Assembly (NCBI GenBank): GCA_038106445.1
Contig: JAYODU010000001.1
Coordinates: forward strand, 124,001 to 188,000
Direction: 5' to 3'
Origin: Pseudemcibacter sp038106445
Lineage (GTDB): Bacteria > Pseudomonadota > Alphaproteobacteria > Sphingomonadales > Emcibacteraceae
DNA length: 64,000 bases
In this document: in pieces, positions 1-9,084 of the stretch
Layout of the letters: each line of letters starts with the position of its first letter
Position numbering within the stretch: the first letter of the stretch is position 1
The notes under the pieces: model-generated
What the model saw: the letters and a program-made list of their open reading frames with translations, nothing else
Database searches by the model: none
Told to the model about the DNA's origin: nothing
Position numbers and translations under genes: made by a program

Positions 1-1266
1 GCTGCCCGTGAAGCAGCGCGTAAAGCACGGGAGCTCACCCGCCGAAAAGGAGTTCTTGATATTTCATCACTACCCGGCAAACTTGCTGATTGTCAGGAAA
101 AAGATCCGGAAAAAGCGGAAATTTTTATCGTAGAGGGTGATAGCGCCGGCGGTAGTGCGAAACAGGGCCGTCACCGCAAAAATCAGGCCATTCTGCCCCT
201 TAAGGGTAAAATTCTTAATGTTGAACGAGCGCGTTTTGACCGTATGCTTGGTTCTCAGGAAATCGGAACGCTCATCACAGCACTCGGAACAGGAATAGGT
301 CGTGATGATTTTGATATTGAAAAACTTCGCTATCACAAGGTTATCATTATGACCGATGCGGATGTGGATGGTGCGCATATCAGAACATTGTTGCTGACAT
401 TCTTCTACCGTCAAATGCCGAAGCTGATTGAGAACGGCTACTTATATATTGCACAGCCCCCGCTTTATAAAGTCAGCAGGGGAAAATCAGAAGTATATCT
501 TAAGGATGATCCGGCACTTGAAGATTATTTAATTGCACAAACTCTTGAAGAAATGTTGCTTACGCTTGGTAACGGCACACAGATCGCGGGAAATGATCTG
601 GTGGACCTTGTTGAAAATACCCGTCGGGTTAACAGAGTGCTTGCACATGTTTCAAATCGTTATAACAAGGAAATTATCGAAGAACTGGCTGTACTGGGCG
701 CACTTACAGAAGATGTACTTATCCATGGAAACGGGGTGGATGAAGTACTTGCCAAAGTTGTCAAACGTATGAATGAACGTGCAAGCATTGGTGAAGACAC
801 GTGGTCCGCAAAAAAGGACGCAGATGGAAATGGGGTGATCTTTACTCAGGAAATTCGTGGTATTAAAGACGTTTACCGCGTAGATGCGGTGTTTATTGGT
901 TCAGCAGAGGCAAGAAAACTTAACGAAGCAGCGTCTGAACGGGCCGATATTTTCAAAATGCCGTCAACAATTACCCGTAAAGAAGACAGTCTTGATATTC
1001 ATCTGCCAAGTCAGCTTCTGGAATGTATCATCCGCTATGGCCGTAAAGGTCTGTCCATCCAGCGCTACAAGGGGCTTGGGGAAATGAACCCGAACCAGCT
1101 GTGGGAAACAACCCTTGATCCAAATGCCAGAAGCCTGCTTAAAGTAAAAGTAAGCCACGGTGATACAGCTGATGAGATATTCTCAAAACTTATGGGCGAT
1201 GTTGTAGAGCCACGACGGGAATTTATTCAGGACAACGCACTCAGTGTTGCCAATCTGGATGTTTAA
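1..1266 (+). CDS. gyrB: DNA gyrase subunit B, C-terminal part (cut by window start)
   Basis: Only the 3' part of the gene is present; the frame is open from base 1 to the TAA at 1264-1266. GyrB is the ATPase subunit of the type II topoisomerase that introduces negative supercoils. Visible are the Toprim signature EGDSAGGSAKQGR near the start (residues about 36-48 of the fragment), PLKGKILNVERAR, the metal-binding DADVDGAHIR block, and the C-terminal QRYKGLGEMNPNQLWETTLDP block. The spacing of these blocks and the short insert between them fit GyrB better than ParE. The next gene is convergent, so gyrB ends its transcription unit; no convincing terminator is seen in the 39 bases that follow. 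Confidence 0.97.
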   Translation, partial: AAREAARKARELTRRKGVLDISSLPGKLADCQEKDPEKAEIFIVEGDSAGGSAKQGRHRKNQAILPLKGKILNVERARFDRMLGSQEIGTLITALGTGIGRDDFDIEKLRYHKVIIMTDADVDGAHIRTLLLTFFYRQMPKLIENGYLYIAQPPLYKVSRGKSEVYLKDDPALEDYLIAQTLEEMLLTLGNGTQIAGNDLVDLVENTRRVNRVLAHVSNRYNKEIIEELAVLGALTEDVLIHGNGVDEVLAKVVKRMNERASIGEDTWSAKKDADGNGVIFTQEIRGIKDVYRVDAVFIGSAEARKLNEAASERADIFKMPSTITRKEDSLDIHLPSQLLECIIRYGRKGLSIQRYKGLGEMNPNQLWETTLDPNARSLLKVKVSHGDTADEIFSKLMGDVVEPRREFIQDNALSVANLDV

Positions 1267-1305
1267 CAGATAAAAATCTAAAATCTGTCCCGTGTTTGAT
1301 GTTTC

Positions 1306-1839
1306 TTATTGGCTAAACTGCTCGTCATGAAGCCATGATGTGTGTTTAAGGGTTTTTTTGCTTTTTGCCCATTCAACCATCATTTCAGGTGCCACATCAT
1401 GAAGTTTTTTCAAATCTTCAGCAGTAGCCGTGTTATAGGCAAGTTCCAGCCTGTGACCATCGGGATCACGGAAATAGATTGACTGAAAAATATGATGATT
1501 GGTGGGGCCGATTACTTCAATCCCATCCTTTTCAAGGCGGGTTTTGGCTTTCATCAGTGCGTCTTCATCGGCAACTGTGAAAGCAATATGCTGTACCCAG
1601 TCAGGTGTGTTCTTATCCCACCCCATTTGTGGTGAATTCGGAACTTCAAAGAAAGCGAGCACATTTTCGTTTCCGGCATCAAGAAAAATATGGATATAAG
1701 GGTCAGGTTCTCCGGTTGATGGAACCTTATCTTCCGATATAGCCAGAACCAAATCCATATCAAGATATTTTTTATAAAAATCAACGGTACGATTTGCATC
1801 CATGCAGCGATAGGCAACATGGTGTATTTTTTCTATCAT
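1306..1839 (-). CDS. VOC-family (glyoxalase/dioxygenase fold) protein
   Basis: A 177-residue single-gene member of the vicinal oxygen chelate superfamily. The start at 1839 is chosen because GGAG lies seven bases upstream and the protein then begins MIEKIHHVAY, as usual in the family; an upstream in-frame extension to 1902 has no family match. Candidate metal ligands are the His of IHHVAY, the His of WVQHIAF and the Glu of HRLELAY, with the DPDGHRLEL motif typical of extradiol-type VOC enzymes. The substrate cannot be told from sequence: a lactoylglutathione-lyase-like or ring-cleavage role are both possible. It stands alone, convergent with gyrB and divergent from the penicillin-binding protein gene. 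Confidence 0.85.
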   Translation of the reverse strand: MIEKIHHVAYRCMDANRTVDFYKKYLDMDLVLAISEDKVPSTGEPDPYIHIFLDAGNENVLAFFEVPNSPQMGWDKNTPDWVQHIAFTVADEDALMKAKTRLEKDGIEVIGPTNHHIFQSIYFRDPDGHRLELAYNTATAEDLKKLHDVAPEMMVEWAKSKKTLKHTSWLHDEQFSQ

Positions 1840-1926
1840 CTTGAGGCTCCAAATATTTAAATAAAACAATTTAAAAATAGTTACAAATGAAACTATTGTC
1901 AAGTATATTAAATAATGTCACACAAC

Positions 1927-1955
1927 TTGTCATAATTTTGCCGTTCTCTTATTGT
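1927..1955 (+). promoter_or_regulatory. Candidate sigma70 promoter of the penicillin-binding protein gene
   Basis: TTGTCA (1927-1932) and TATTGT (1950-1955) are separated by 17 bases, the ideal spacing, and lie about 30 bases before the start codon at 1987. Five of six and four of six bases match the consensus boxes. Inferred from sequence only. Confidence 0.4.
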
Positions 1956-1986
1956 TTTTAGGCGGAAAGCGGCTACGGATAAGGCA

Positions 1987-3873
1987 ATGTGGAAAAATAA
2001 GAAAAAGCAATCCCGGAAAGAAGAGATCGCAAAGGTCAGTAAAACCAAGCCACCCAGATCAGGACTGGCAAGGTTTATCTATGCTTTTTTTGTAACACTT
2101 GTCTGGGGAATAATACTGTTGATCCCGTTGGTAATATATTATGCCTATGATCTTCCGGACATTTCCAATATTGACAAAGCATATACCAAGTCAACTATGA
2201 TGGTCGTTGACAGGGGTGGGAACGTCATTGCCACCTATGGTAATGTATTTGGTGAATGGCTTGACTATGAGGATATGCCCCCATCCCATATAGAAGCTGT
2301 TATCGCTACAGAAGACAGACGCTTCTTTGAACATCAGGGCGTCGATTACCGGGGTCTTGGCCGGGCTGCGTTTAATAACATTATAGCAGGTGAAATGGTG
2401 GAAGGGGGCAGCACCATTTCCCAGCAACTTGCCAAAAATCTTTATTTGAATTCCAACAAAAAATTCAAACGAAAAATACAGGAACTGTTACTTAGTTTTA
2501 TGCTGGAAATGAAACTGGACAAGCAGGAAATTCTGACAATTTACCTGAACCGTGTGTATTTCGGTTCTGGCGCATACGGTATAGATGCTGCGTCACGCAC
2601 CATTTTTGGCCACAGCGCCAAGGAACTTACTTTAACCGAAGCGGCAATGCTCGCCGGAATATTAAAGGGACCAGCATTATATTCCCCACTTCGTGATGTT
2701 GAAAGGGCTTATGAACGAACAACTGTAGTACTGGATAATATGGTTGCTGTTGGGTTTATTGACCAGTCAACGGCGGATATAGCAAAAACCAGAAAAGTAA
2801 ACATTCAAAGTTCTGTTACGGGCGGTGATGTACGGTATTTCACAGACTGGATCGTTGAACAGGTTCCGGACCTGATTGATAATATTAATGAGCCAATAAT
2901 TATACATACAACCCTTGTTCCTGAAATGCAGCAAATGGCAGCGAATGCAGTACGTCAGATCCTTAACCGTCAGGAAGGCTTTGAAGACATGCAGGCGGCA
3001 ATGGTGTCTATGGACTATGATGGTGCAGTAAGGGCTCTTATCGGTGGCAGGGATTATTCAGAAAGTCAGTTTAACAGGGCAGTACAGGCCCAACGCCAAC
3101 CGGGTAGTGCTTTTAAGCTATTTGTATACCTCGCTGCGCTTGAGGCAGGATACGGTCCAGAGACCGTTATGCGTGACAGTCCGATAATATTGAATGATTG
3201 GAGTCCCAAAAATTATAGTGGTGAATTTTTGGGCGATGTGACACTGGAAGAGGCCTTCGCCAAATCTATCAATACGGTTGCGGTAAAGCTTTCTGAACGT
3301 ATAAACCGAACTTCAGTAATCAATATGGCAAAACGCCTTGGCATTATATCTCCTTTAACAGAACAACCAAGCCTTGCATTGGGTACATCGGAAGTCAACC
3401 TGCTTGAGTTGACATCGGCCTACAGCGTGGTTGCCCGTTGTGGCATTGAAACCCATCCATATGGAATAGTTGAAATTCAGAACAGTTCAGGAAAAATTTT
3501 GTACCGTCATATGCCTGGACCGGAAGTCAGGCTGCTTGATCAGGAAATTTCCTATACCATGCATTCGATGATGCAAAATGTTGTTGCAACGGGAACGGCG
3601 CGCGCGGCTCTCATGGATTTTCCTGTTGCAGGTAAAACAGGCACAACCCAGGATTATAGAGATGCTGTTTTTGTGGGCTATGCCGAAAACATGATCAACG
3701 GCGTTTGGGTAGGAAAGGATGACAGTACGCCTATGCAGGGTGTGACCGGGGGTGGCGTACCAGCACACATATGGAAGAATTTTATGTACAGGGTATCGCT
3801 TGGCCGAAACGACGCCACACTTGATACGCCGAATGTTTTGCCAAGATCAAAACCTGAAGTCCTTGATCAATGA
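1987..3873 (+). CDS. Bifunctional penicillin-binding protein, class A (PBP1A-like)
   Basis: A 628-residue inner-membrane murein synthase that polymerises and crosslinks peptidoglycan in the periplasm. A basic cytoplasmic stretch is followed by one membrane segment (about residues 33-54). The glycosyltransferase 51 domain (about 70-250) has the catalytic Glu109 in ATEDRRFFEHQG and the GGSTISQQLAKN motif. The transpeptidase domain (about 310-610) has Ser374-x-x-Lys377 in QPGSAFK, SIN at 427-429 and KTGTT starting at 550. It is shorter than the roughly 800-residue canonical alphaproteobacterial PBP1A and lacks the inserted OB-like domain, so it may be a second class A PBP. It is transcribed alone; its 3' end overlaps the convergent metallopeptidase gene by seven bases. 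Confidence 0.93.
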   Translation: MWKNKKKQSRKEEIAKVSKTKPPRSGLARFIYAFFVTLVWGIILLIPLVIYYAYDLPDISNIDKAYTKSTMMVVDRGGNVIATYGNVFGEWLDYEDMPPSHIEAVIATEDRRFFEHQGVDYRGLGRAAFNNIIAGEMVEGGSTISQQLAKNLYLNSNKKFKRKIQELLLSFMLEMKLDKQEILTIYLNRVYFGSGAYGIDAASRTIFGHSAKELTLTEAAMLAGILKGPALYSPLRDVERAYERTTVVLDNMVAVGFIDQSTADIAKTRKVNIQSSVTGGDVRYFTDWIVEQVPDLIDNINEPIIIHTTLVPEMQQMAANAVRQILNRQEGFEDMQAAMVSMDYDGAVRALIGGRDYSESQFNRAVQAQRQPGSAFKLFVYLAALEAGYGPETVMRDSPIILNDWSPKNYSGEFLGDVTLEEAFAKSINTVAVKLSERINRTSVINMAKRLGIISPLTEQPSLALGTSEVNLLELTSAYSVVARCGIETHPYGIVEIQNSSGKILYRHMPGPEVRLLDQEISYTMHSMMQNVVATGTARAALMDFPVAGKTGTTQDYRDAVFVGYAENMINGVWVGKDDSTPMQGVTGGGVPAHIWKNFMYRVSLGRNDATLDTPNVLPRSKPEVLDQ

Positions 3874-4550
3874 CGACAAATATACATAAGAGCCTGACCC
3901 TCACTTCTTAACCATCGTCTTGCGGGTTTTGCATTTTCGACAAGCTGATCAACCTGCGACCAGAACGCAGCACTATGGTTCATTTCCCTGATATGCGCAA
4001 TTTCATGGGCAACAACATACTTTAGAATATCGGGTGGTGTCATTATCAGTCGCCATGAAAATGACAATGTACCAGTTGTTGAAGAGCTGCCCCAGCGGCT
4101 TTTTGTGTCGCGAATCTGGATTTTTTTATACCTAACGCCGGCTGTTTCAGCAAACTGTGCGGCTATCGGTTCAATATATTTTCCGGCTGTTTTTTTTAAA
4201 TAATTTTCCAATCTGACAGGAAAACCTTCTATGGGGCCACCTACGATAATATGTTCCTGGGTTATTTCTACGCCAGAACTGTTATCTTTTTTATGGTGTA
4301 TAATTTTCTCATCCCCCAGAAAAGGTATGACATTGCCGGGCATCAGAAGCACCTTTTGGGGAGAGGATTTTTTTTGCGCTTCCAGCCAGTCTCGATGTCT
4401 ACCGGCAAACCGGAAGGCTTCAAGCTTACTGCAAAAGGTTGGTACAGTAACGACGCCACATCCAGAAAGAGCATCAAATTTTAACTTCATCTTTTTTGCG
4501 CGCTTATGTGATTTATAAATCAGAGGAATTCCACCCACGTCATCCATCAT
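3867..4550 (-). CDS. YgjP-like zinc metallopeptidase (DUF45, WLM/SprT-type)
   Basis: A 227-residue protein with the zinc site HEIAH at about residues 182-186, followed by the third-ligand region EMNHSAAFW. The RWGSSSTTGTLSFSWRL block before it is typical of the DUF45/YgjP family. The start at 4550 follows GGAG by seven bases; a second in-frame ATG is adjacent at 4547. It overlaps the stop of the upstream ycgN-like gene by 11 bases, so the two, and probably the SCO gene, are one operon. The family is a predicted soluble peptidase of unknown substrate; no signal peptide is seen. Confidence 0.85.
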   Translation of the reverse strand: MMDDVGGIPLIYKSHKRAKKMKLKFDALSGCGVVTVPTFCSKLEAFRFAGRHRDWLEAQKKSSPQKVLLMPGNVIPFLGDEKIIHHKKDNSSGVEITQEHIIVGGPIEGFPVRLENYLKKTAGKYIEPIAAQFAETAGVRYKKIQIRDTKSRWGSSSTTGTLSFSWRLIMTPPDILKYVVAHEIAHIREMNHSAAFWSQVDQLVENAKPARRWLRSEGQALMYICRH

Positions 4551-4992
4551 GAAGTGACTCCAATGACACAATATGATCTTCAAGGTCGCCCGCATTTCTC
4601 TCTGAAATTACCTTGCCTTTCACCGAAAATCCGGCTTCGTGTACAGAAGTGGCACTGCCACTTATTAAAGGATGCCAGTCATAAAGATCTTTATTTTCCG
4701 AAATTAATCTGTAAGCGCATGTAGGGGGCAGCCATTTAAAGGTTTGGACGTGCTCAGCTTTCAGTATAACGCAGTCGGGCACCAGTTTTTTTCGATTTGA
4801 ATAATTTTTGCACCGGCAAGTTTGCAAATCGAGCAATCGGCAAGCAACGTTCGTATATGATACCAAGCCTGTATCTTCATCTTCAAGTTTATGCAGGCAA
4901 CAAAGACCACAGCCATCGCACAGGGATTCCCATTCTGTACGCGTCATGTCCTTTAATTTTTTTTCTTTCCAGAATGGTTCAAGTGCGGCCAT
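4540..4992 (-). CDS. YcgN-family cysteine cluster protein (UPF0260)
   Basis: A 150-residue conserved protein rich in cysteines placed as in the UPF0260/YcgN family: C25, C28, C31, C32, C51, C59, C61 and C74, with the signature around ESLCDGCGLCC. Such clusters suggest a bound metal or Fe-S centre, but no biochemical role is established that I can cite. The start codon overlaps the stop of the SCO gene by one base (TAATG), which implies translational coupling with that gene; whether they share a redox or metal function is inference. Confidence 0.88.
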   Translation of the reverse strand: MAALEPFWKEKKLKDMTRTEWESLCDGCGLCCLHKLEDEDTGLVSYTNVACRLLDLQTCRCKNYSNRKKLVPDCVILKAEHVQTFKWLPPTCAYRLISENKDLYDWHPLISGSATSVHEAGFSVKGKVISERNAGDLEDHIVSLESLHDG

Positions 4993-5606
4993 TACTCGAT
5001 CAGATCAGCCATTATAGAAGCCATGACCTTAGCATCCTCACCATGATTAAAGTGCTTGAGAAGTTTACCGTCCCTATCCATTAAATAGGTATATGCTGTG
5101 TGGTCTACTAGATAATCTGCGCTATCATCCGCTTTTGCAGCATAAACCCGATAGGCTTTTTTGATCGTATCTATTTGTTCAGGCGTACCGGTAAGACCAA
5201 TCAGGTCATTATGGAAAAACTTTATATATTCTGCCATGACATCTGTTGTATCCCGCTCCGGATCAACGGTTACAAATACAGGATTTAGTTTCTCCAGATC
5301 ATCAGCATCAAGCTCCCGAAGGGCATCAGCCATTATCTGCAAATCCATCGGACAAACATCAGGGCAATATGTGTAACCAAAATAAACAATCATATATTTA
5401 CCCAGGAAATCTTTATCGGTAACTGGTTCATTTCTGTGGTTAACAAGTTCAAATTCCCCGCCAATAAGCGAGCGGCTATTTTCTGAAGCGCTTGGCGTTT
5501 TGTCGCTGTTTAGATATATGCTCCAGACAATGATTGCTACAACCAGCAATAACAGAGAGATAATAATTCTGATCAGGATAGCTTTGGAATTTGATGCAGT
5601 ATTCAT
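4992..5606 (-). CDS. SCO1/SenC-family copper chaperone, membrane-anchored
   Basis: A 204-residue protein with one N-terminal membrane anchor (about residues 10-31) and a periplasmic thioredoxin-fold domain. The copper ligands are all present: C81 and C85 in YTYCPDVCP and H169 in LVDHTAYTY. SCO proteins deliver copper to, or keep reduced, the CuA site of cytochrome c oxidase. This agrees with the full ccm cluster further along. It is the first gene of a tightly packed minus-strand set with the ycgN-like and YgjP-like genes. Confidence 0.93.
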   Translation of the reverse strand: MNTASNSKAILIRIIISLLLLVVAIIVWSIYLNSDKTPSASENSRSLIGGEFELVNHRNEPVTDKDFLGKYMIVYFGYTYCPDVCPMDLQIMADALRELDADDLEKLNPVFVTVDPERDTTDVMAEYIKFFHNDLIGLTGTPEQIDTIKKAYRVYAAKADDSADYLVDHTAYTYLMDRDGKLLKHFNHGEDAKVMASIMADLIE

Positions 5607-5702
5607 AATTTCAGTATAGCTTCATTTTAGGTTAAGAATAGACTCGTTATATGTTTATGTTATAATGCCCAAAATCTGAATTATAAAGACCGGAGTCCAC
5701 AA

Positions 5703-6290
5703 ATGGCGTTAAAAAAAGTTGCTTTTATTTGTATGTTCATACTTGGATGTATTCTGTCAGTTAGCCAAATTACCGCATTTGCGCAAGAAAACAGTATGTC
5801 AGACGAATATCTGCTTCTGAAAGCTGTTAAGGATAAAGATTACGGCAAAGTACGCACACAATTGCAAAAGGGTGCCAATGTAAATACCAGGGAATTTGCC
5901 GATGGGGAAACGCCTCTTTATATTGCTGCTACTCTTAAAGATTCAATTACTGCAACTTTTCTTCTTAATGAAAATGCAAGCACGGATATCCCAAAAATCT
6001 CCACAGGTGAAACACCGCTGATGGTTGCTGTAAGATTAAGGGCAAAAGAGTTTGTTGATTTATTGATTTTACAAAAAGCCGATGTCGATATTAGTGATCG
6101 TACTGGTGAAACCGCACTATATAAGGCCGTAAAAAATAACGACAGACAAATGGCTCAAGCATTGTTAGACGCCAATGCAGACTGGTCTATTGCTGACAAT
6201 ACGGGCAGAACGCCACTGGACATTGCAAAAGAAAACAGACGTTTAAGATCAATGATTAGAATTTTAGAAGAAGCAGGCGCAGAGTATTAA
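5703..6290 (+). CDS. Secreted ankyrin-repeat protein
   Basis: A 195-residue protein with a clear signal peptide (residues 1 to about 27, ending AFAQ), followed by four ankyrin repeats of about 33 residues; typical pieces are GETPLYIAATLKDS, GETPLMVAVRLRAK, GETALYKAVKNNDR and GRTPLDIAKENRRL. GGAG lies eight bases before the ATG. The protein should be periplasmic, where small ankyrin proteins are thought to mediate protein contacts; the partner is unknown. It is transcribed alone, divergent from the SCO gene. Confidence 0.88.
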   Translation: MALKKVAFICMFILGCILSVSQITAFAQENSMSDEYLLLKAVKDKDYGKVRTQLQKGANVNTREFADGETPLYIAATLKDSITATFLLNENASTDIPKISTGETPLMVAVRLRAKEFVDLLILQKADVDISDRTGETALYKAVKNNDRQMAQALLDANADWSIADNTGRTPLDIAKENRRLRSMIRILEEAGAEY

Positions 6291-6297
6291 AGTCTCA

Positions 6298-6732
6298 TCA
6301 GGAAATATTTTGAAGCTTATCAACTTCAAATCCCTGGAACATCACAATACCTAATTCAGAACCAAATTTAATTGCTACAGATGTGTCACAATCAGAAAGC
6401 ACTACACGCATTTTTCCCTGTGCTTTTACGGCATCCGCAATTTTTTGTTTCTCTGCCTCATTAATGGCTCTCAAATAATTTTTATTCCACCGTATTTTAA
6501 GGAAATCAACATTCATAAGTTCGCGATTTAGCACATAAAGCGACTGTATATCCATTTTGCAAATGCAAATTTTACAGCCAAGCCTGTCCAGTTTTTCCTG
6601 GGCGTGAAAATAAGCTGTTAAATCCGACATGATATCAAAAAGTGTGATCTCCAGAATTAACGGGTGCTCGGAATATTCTTTTTGTTTTTTAATGATCCCC
6701 CGACATCCTTTCCCTAAAGACATCTCTTCCAT
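6298..6732 (-). pseudogene. Fragment of an EAL-type (diguanylate phosphodiesterase-like) domain
   Basis: The 144 residues resemble only the C-terminal part of alphaproteobacterial EAL-like proteins: a LILEIT strand, DFLKIRW in place of the strand carrying an acidic motif, then VVLSDCDTSVAIKFGSELGIVMFQGFEVDKL, which matches the typical final block with its FQG. The EAL motif itself and the N-terminal half are absent, so catalysis is not expected. The reading frame begins immediately after the T-run of the upstream gene's terminator, without a ribosome binding site; the frame stays open only to about 6768. I read it as the remnant of a longer gene, although a short regulatory protein is possible. 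Confidence 0.5.
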
Positions 6733-6764
6733 AAAAAAGGCGCCCTGTATAAAACAAGGCGCCT
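6733..6764 (-). terminator. Rho-independent terminator of the 69-residue membrane protein gene
   Basis: On the minus strand AGGCGCC and GGCGCCT form a perfect seven-base stem, followed directly by six T. It lies 49 bases past the small membrane protein gene and abuts the start of the EAL fragment. Confidence 0.85.
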
Positions 6765-6813
6765 AGTGTTAGTACTTATCAGGTAATAAGTACTCAGGGT
6801 ATTTCCATAAAGG

Positions 6814-7023
6814 CTATTCCGGATTTTCCGCTTCCCATTCCTTTTCGATTTTGTTGCGGGACTGGATCATGCCGTTTGCAACATATACGCAAAGGCAACC
6901 AACCAGAACGGTAAAGATCATCGCGACTGCAGGTAATAACAGATGCGGCCCTGCCAATGCAATTGAAACCAATAGGAACAATGTAACGATTCCGCATGCA
7001 ATAAAATTGATTGTATTAGCCAT
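6814..7023 (-). CDS. Small two-helix membrane protein, unknown function
   Basis: A 69-residue protein that is almost entirely two hydrophobic helices (about residues 7-26 and 28-50) followed by a charged tail rich in Glu and Lys. AGGAAA lies about six bases before the ATG. No family is recognised. It has its own terminator and is divergent from the gene at 7190. Confidence 0.7.
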   Translation of the reverse strand: MANTINFIACGIVTLFLLVSIALAGPHLLLPAVAMIFTVLVGCLCVYVANGMIQSRNKIEKEWEAENPE

Positions 7024-7189
7024 GATTTTCCTTTTCTTTCCTGAGTATTTGTAAGTGTTATTTTCAATTATATCATTGACCTAAGTCAAGTACTGTTATT
7101 TTCAAAAAAAATCAAGTTTATTGGTGCAGGAAATGATATTTTATATAAAAATACGGTTATCAGTATATTGAGCAGAAAGCATAAAATTA

Positions 7190-7525
7190 ATGTCTATGAA
7201 GAAACTAAAATTAAATGCGTTACAGAACAAAACACTGGCATTGTTTCAGGAACTGGCAAGAAGCCCTGAAACATCTTCTGCAATTGAGGGAACGGATGAT
7301 GTTTCTGTCATGTTTATCCCTACACCACACGGAGACCACGTCCATATTGGAAATTTTGTGGTTTCTGCTCAGGATGCCAGTGGATTTACCAATGAAAAAG
7401 TATGGCTTGCTTTGGAACGCAAAGGACTGGCAAAATCGGAATACCCATACCGCCTAATCCTTACCAAAGCCGGGATTGATTATAAAACCGGCTTTCTTCG
7501 TGAATTTGAAGTTTCCGACCACTAA
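7190..7525 (+). CDS. Conserved small protein, unknown function
   Basis: A 111-residue soluble protein. The middle has PTPHGDHVHIGNFVVSAQDASG with three closely spaced histidines, then WLALERKGL and YRLILTKAGIDYKTGF, which looks like the second half of a winged-helix or similar compact fold. I recall similar unnamed proteins in alphaproteobacteria but no assigned function. The histidines could bind a metal; that is inference. Its end overlaps the convergent DUF983 gene by four bases. Confidence 0.75.
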   Translation: MSMKKLKLNALQNKTLALFQELARSPETSSAIEGTDDVSVMFIPTPHGDHVHIGNFVVSAQDASGFTNEKVWLALERKGLAKSEYPYRLILTKAGIDYKTGFLREFEVSDH

Positions 7526-7917
7526 TGCTGTTCGTCACCTTTGGTTTTTAAATGCCACATAAGTCCGATGGCAGCCCCTTTAATGAAGGGCAGAAAAAGA
7601 AGAGTGAGAATTAAAGTAACACTTGGCCAAACGGCCATTTGTAACCATAGAGGCGGATGGTACATGGCTTCAACAAGAAGAAGTAAAGGTACCACAATAT
7701 GGCCTACCAAAAAAATAGTTAGATATGGGGGAAGGTCATCAGCCCTGATCTCACCGACAGGGGCGGCACATTCATTACAATTATCTGCTACTTTCAAATA
7801 GCCTTTAAATATATGTTTGGCCCCACAGTGCGGGCATGTGCGTCTTAGTCCACGAGTGACTGATGTTGCGACGGTATAACCGTCTCTTGAGTGATCTGAA
7901 TTATTTACTGCTATCAT
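7522..7917 (-). CDS. DUF983 family membrane protein
   Basis: A 131-residue protein with the family plan: an N-terminal zinc-ribbon-like pair of CxxC motifs (CPHCGAKHIF and CNECAAP, about residues 29-54) followed by two membrane helices (about 69-88 and 93-115). ADDLPPYLTIFLVGH is the conserved DUF983 motif. Function is not established. It lies 13 bases after the 3-hydroxyisobutyrate-dehydrogenase-like gene and is probably the last gene of that minus-strand unit. Confidence 0.88.
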   Translation of the reverse strand: MIAVNNSDHSRDGYTVATSVTRGLRRTCPHCGAKHIFKGYLKVADNCNECAAPVGEIRADDLPPYLTIFLVGHIVVPLLLLVEAMYHPPLWLQMAVWPSVTLILTLLFLPFIKGAAIGLMWHLKTKGDEQH

Positions 7918-7930
7918 TTTGTTTACCTGA

Positions 7931-8794
7931 TTATTTGTTAAGGAGTGTTATGAGGGCTGATGTGTCCCAGCGACCACCCCCATTTTTTTGTACTTTCCCG
8001 TAAAATTCATCCACTATTTTTGTGATCGGCAGCGGTATATTATTTTTTTCTGCTTCCTCAATGGCAAAACCAAGGTCTTTTCTCATCCAGTCAAGCGCAA
8101 AGCCGAAATCAAATTCATTTCTTATCATGGTTGAGGCTCGGTTTTCCATCTGCCAGCTTTGCGCGGCACCCTTTGATATAACTTCGATAACGTCATCAGC
8201 ATTAAGGCCTGATTTCATCGCAAAATTTATCCCTTCTGAAAGCGCCTGCACGAGACCGGCGATGCAAATCTGATTGACCATCTTCGCCAATTGCCCACTG
8301 CCTGTCGGACCCAGCAATTTTGTTTTCTTCGCATAGATATCAAGTACGCTTACAACATTATCATATGTATCTTGCTCCCCGCCGATCATGATTGTCAGTG
8401 CCCCGTTTTCAGCGCCGGTCTGTCCGCCGGAAACCGGCGCATCCAGAAAAGAAATGCTGCGTTCGTTGCAAGCACTGCCCAATTCACGGGCCAGGTTTGC
8501 TGAAGTCGTTGTGTGGTCAACAAGAATTGTTCCGGGCGACATTCCTTCTAGTGCGCCATCACCACCATAGATAACTGATCTCACATCATCATCGTTGCCG
8601 ACACAGACAAAAACAATATCCGCCCCGTCTGCAGCACCTTTTGGCGTTTGATTATATGTGCCACCATATATCTCAGTCCATTTTTGTGCTTTGGTCAGGG
8701 TGCGGTTATAGACACAGACATCATGTCCTGCTTTCTTTAAATGTCCTGCCATGGGATAACCCATAACCCCCAATCCTATAAAACATAGTTTCAT
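7931..8794 (-). CDS. NAD(P)-dependent beta-hydroxyacid dehydrogenase (3-hydroxyisobutyrate dehydrogenase family)
   Basis: A 287-residue enzyme with the N-terminal Rossmann motif GLGVMGYPMAGHL (residues about 6-18), the substrate-binding DAPVSGGQTGAENG, and the catalytic Lys in GQLAKMVNQ. These fix the superfamily that includes 3-hydroxyisobutyrate, tartronate semialdehyde and gamma-hydroxybutyrate dehydrogenases. The Asn-Arg-Thr after the second strand (VYNRT) suggests NADP preference. The exact substrate is not decidable. It sits nine bases after slyX and 13 before the DUF983 gene. Confidence 0.88.
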   Translation of the reverse strand: MKLCFIGLGVMGYPMAGHLKKAGHDVCVYNRTLTKAQKWTEIYGGTYNQTPKGAADGADIVFVCVGNDDDVRSVIYGGDGALEGMSPGTILVDHTTTSANLARELGSACNERSISFLDAPVSGGQTGAENGALTIMIGGEQDTYDNVVSVLDIYAKKTKLLGPTGSGQLAKMVNQICIAGLVQALSEGINFAMKSGLNADDVIEVISKGAAQSWQMENRASTMIRNEFDFGFALDWMRKDLGFAIEEAEKNNIPLPITKIVDEFYGKVQKNGGGRWDTSALITLLNK

Positions 8795-8803
8795 GCTATA
8801 TCC

Positions 8804-9019
8804 TTAATAATGTGGTGGTTTTTCATCAAATTGATTGCCGGTCGAACTATTATTTTCAAGGCTTTCGATACGTGCGTCCGCCTTTGATAGCAGCGTGCCC
8901 AGCTTCTGAATAAGCTTCCACTGTTCAGAAACCATTTCGCTTAAATCAGCGATTTGCCGTTCCTGATGGGTCATTTTAACTTCAAGCTCGGTTAGTCTGT
9001 CATCCACTTTGGGCCTCAC
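8804..9019 (-). CDS. slyX: SlyX family coiled-coil protein
   Basis: A 71-residue protein, nearly all of it a heptad-patterned coiled coil (LTELEVKMTHQERQIADLSEMV) with a C-terminal end PPHY typical of SlyX. The function of the family is unknown. The start is a GTG at 9019; another GTG four codons later is possible. It lies upstream of the dehydrogenase gene in the same direction. Confidence 0.85.
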   Translation of the reverse strand: MRPKVDDRLTELEVKMTHQERQIADLSEMVSEQWKLIQKLGTLLSKADARIESLENNSSTGNQFDEKPPHY

Positions 9020-9084
9020 AACTATTCTTCGTGAGGTCGTATAACATGATGAATGATTTTAAGCCACACAAATACTAAGAAAAA

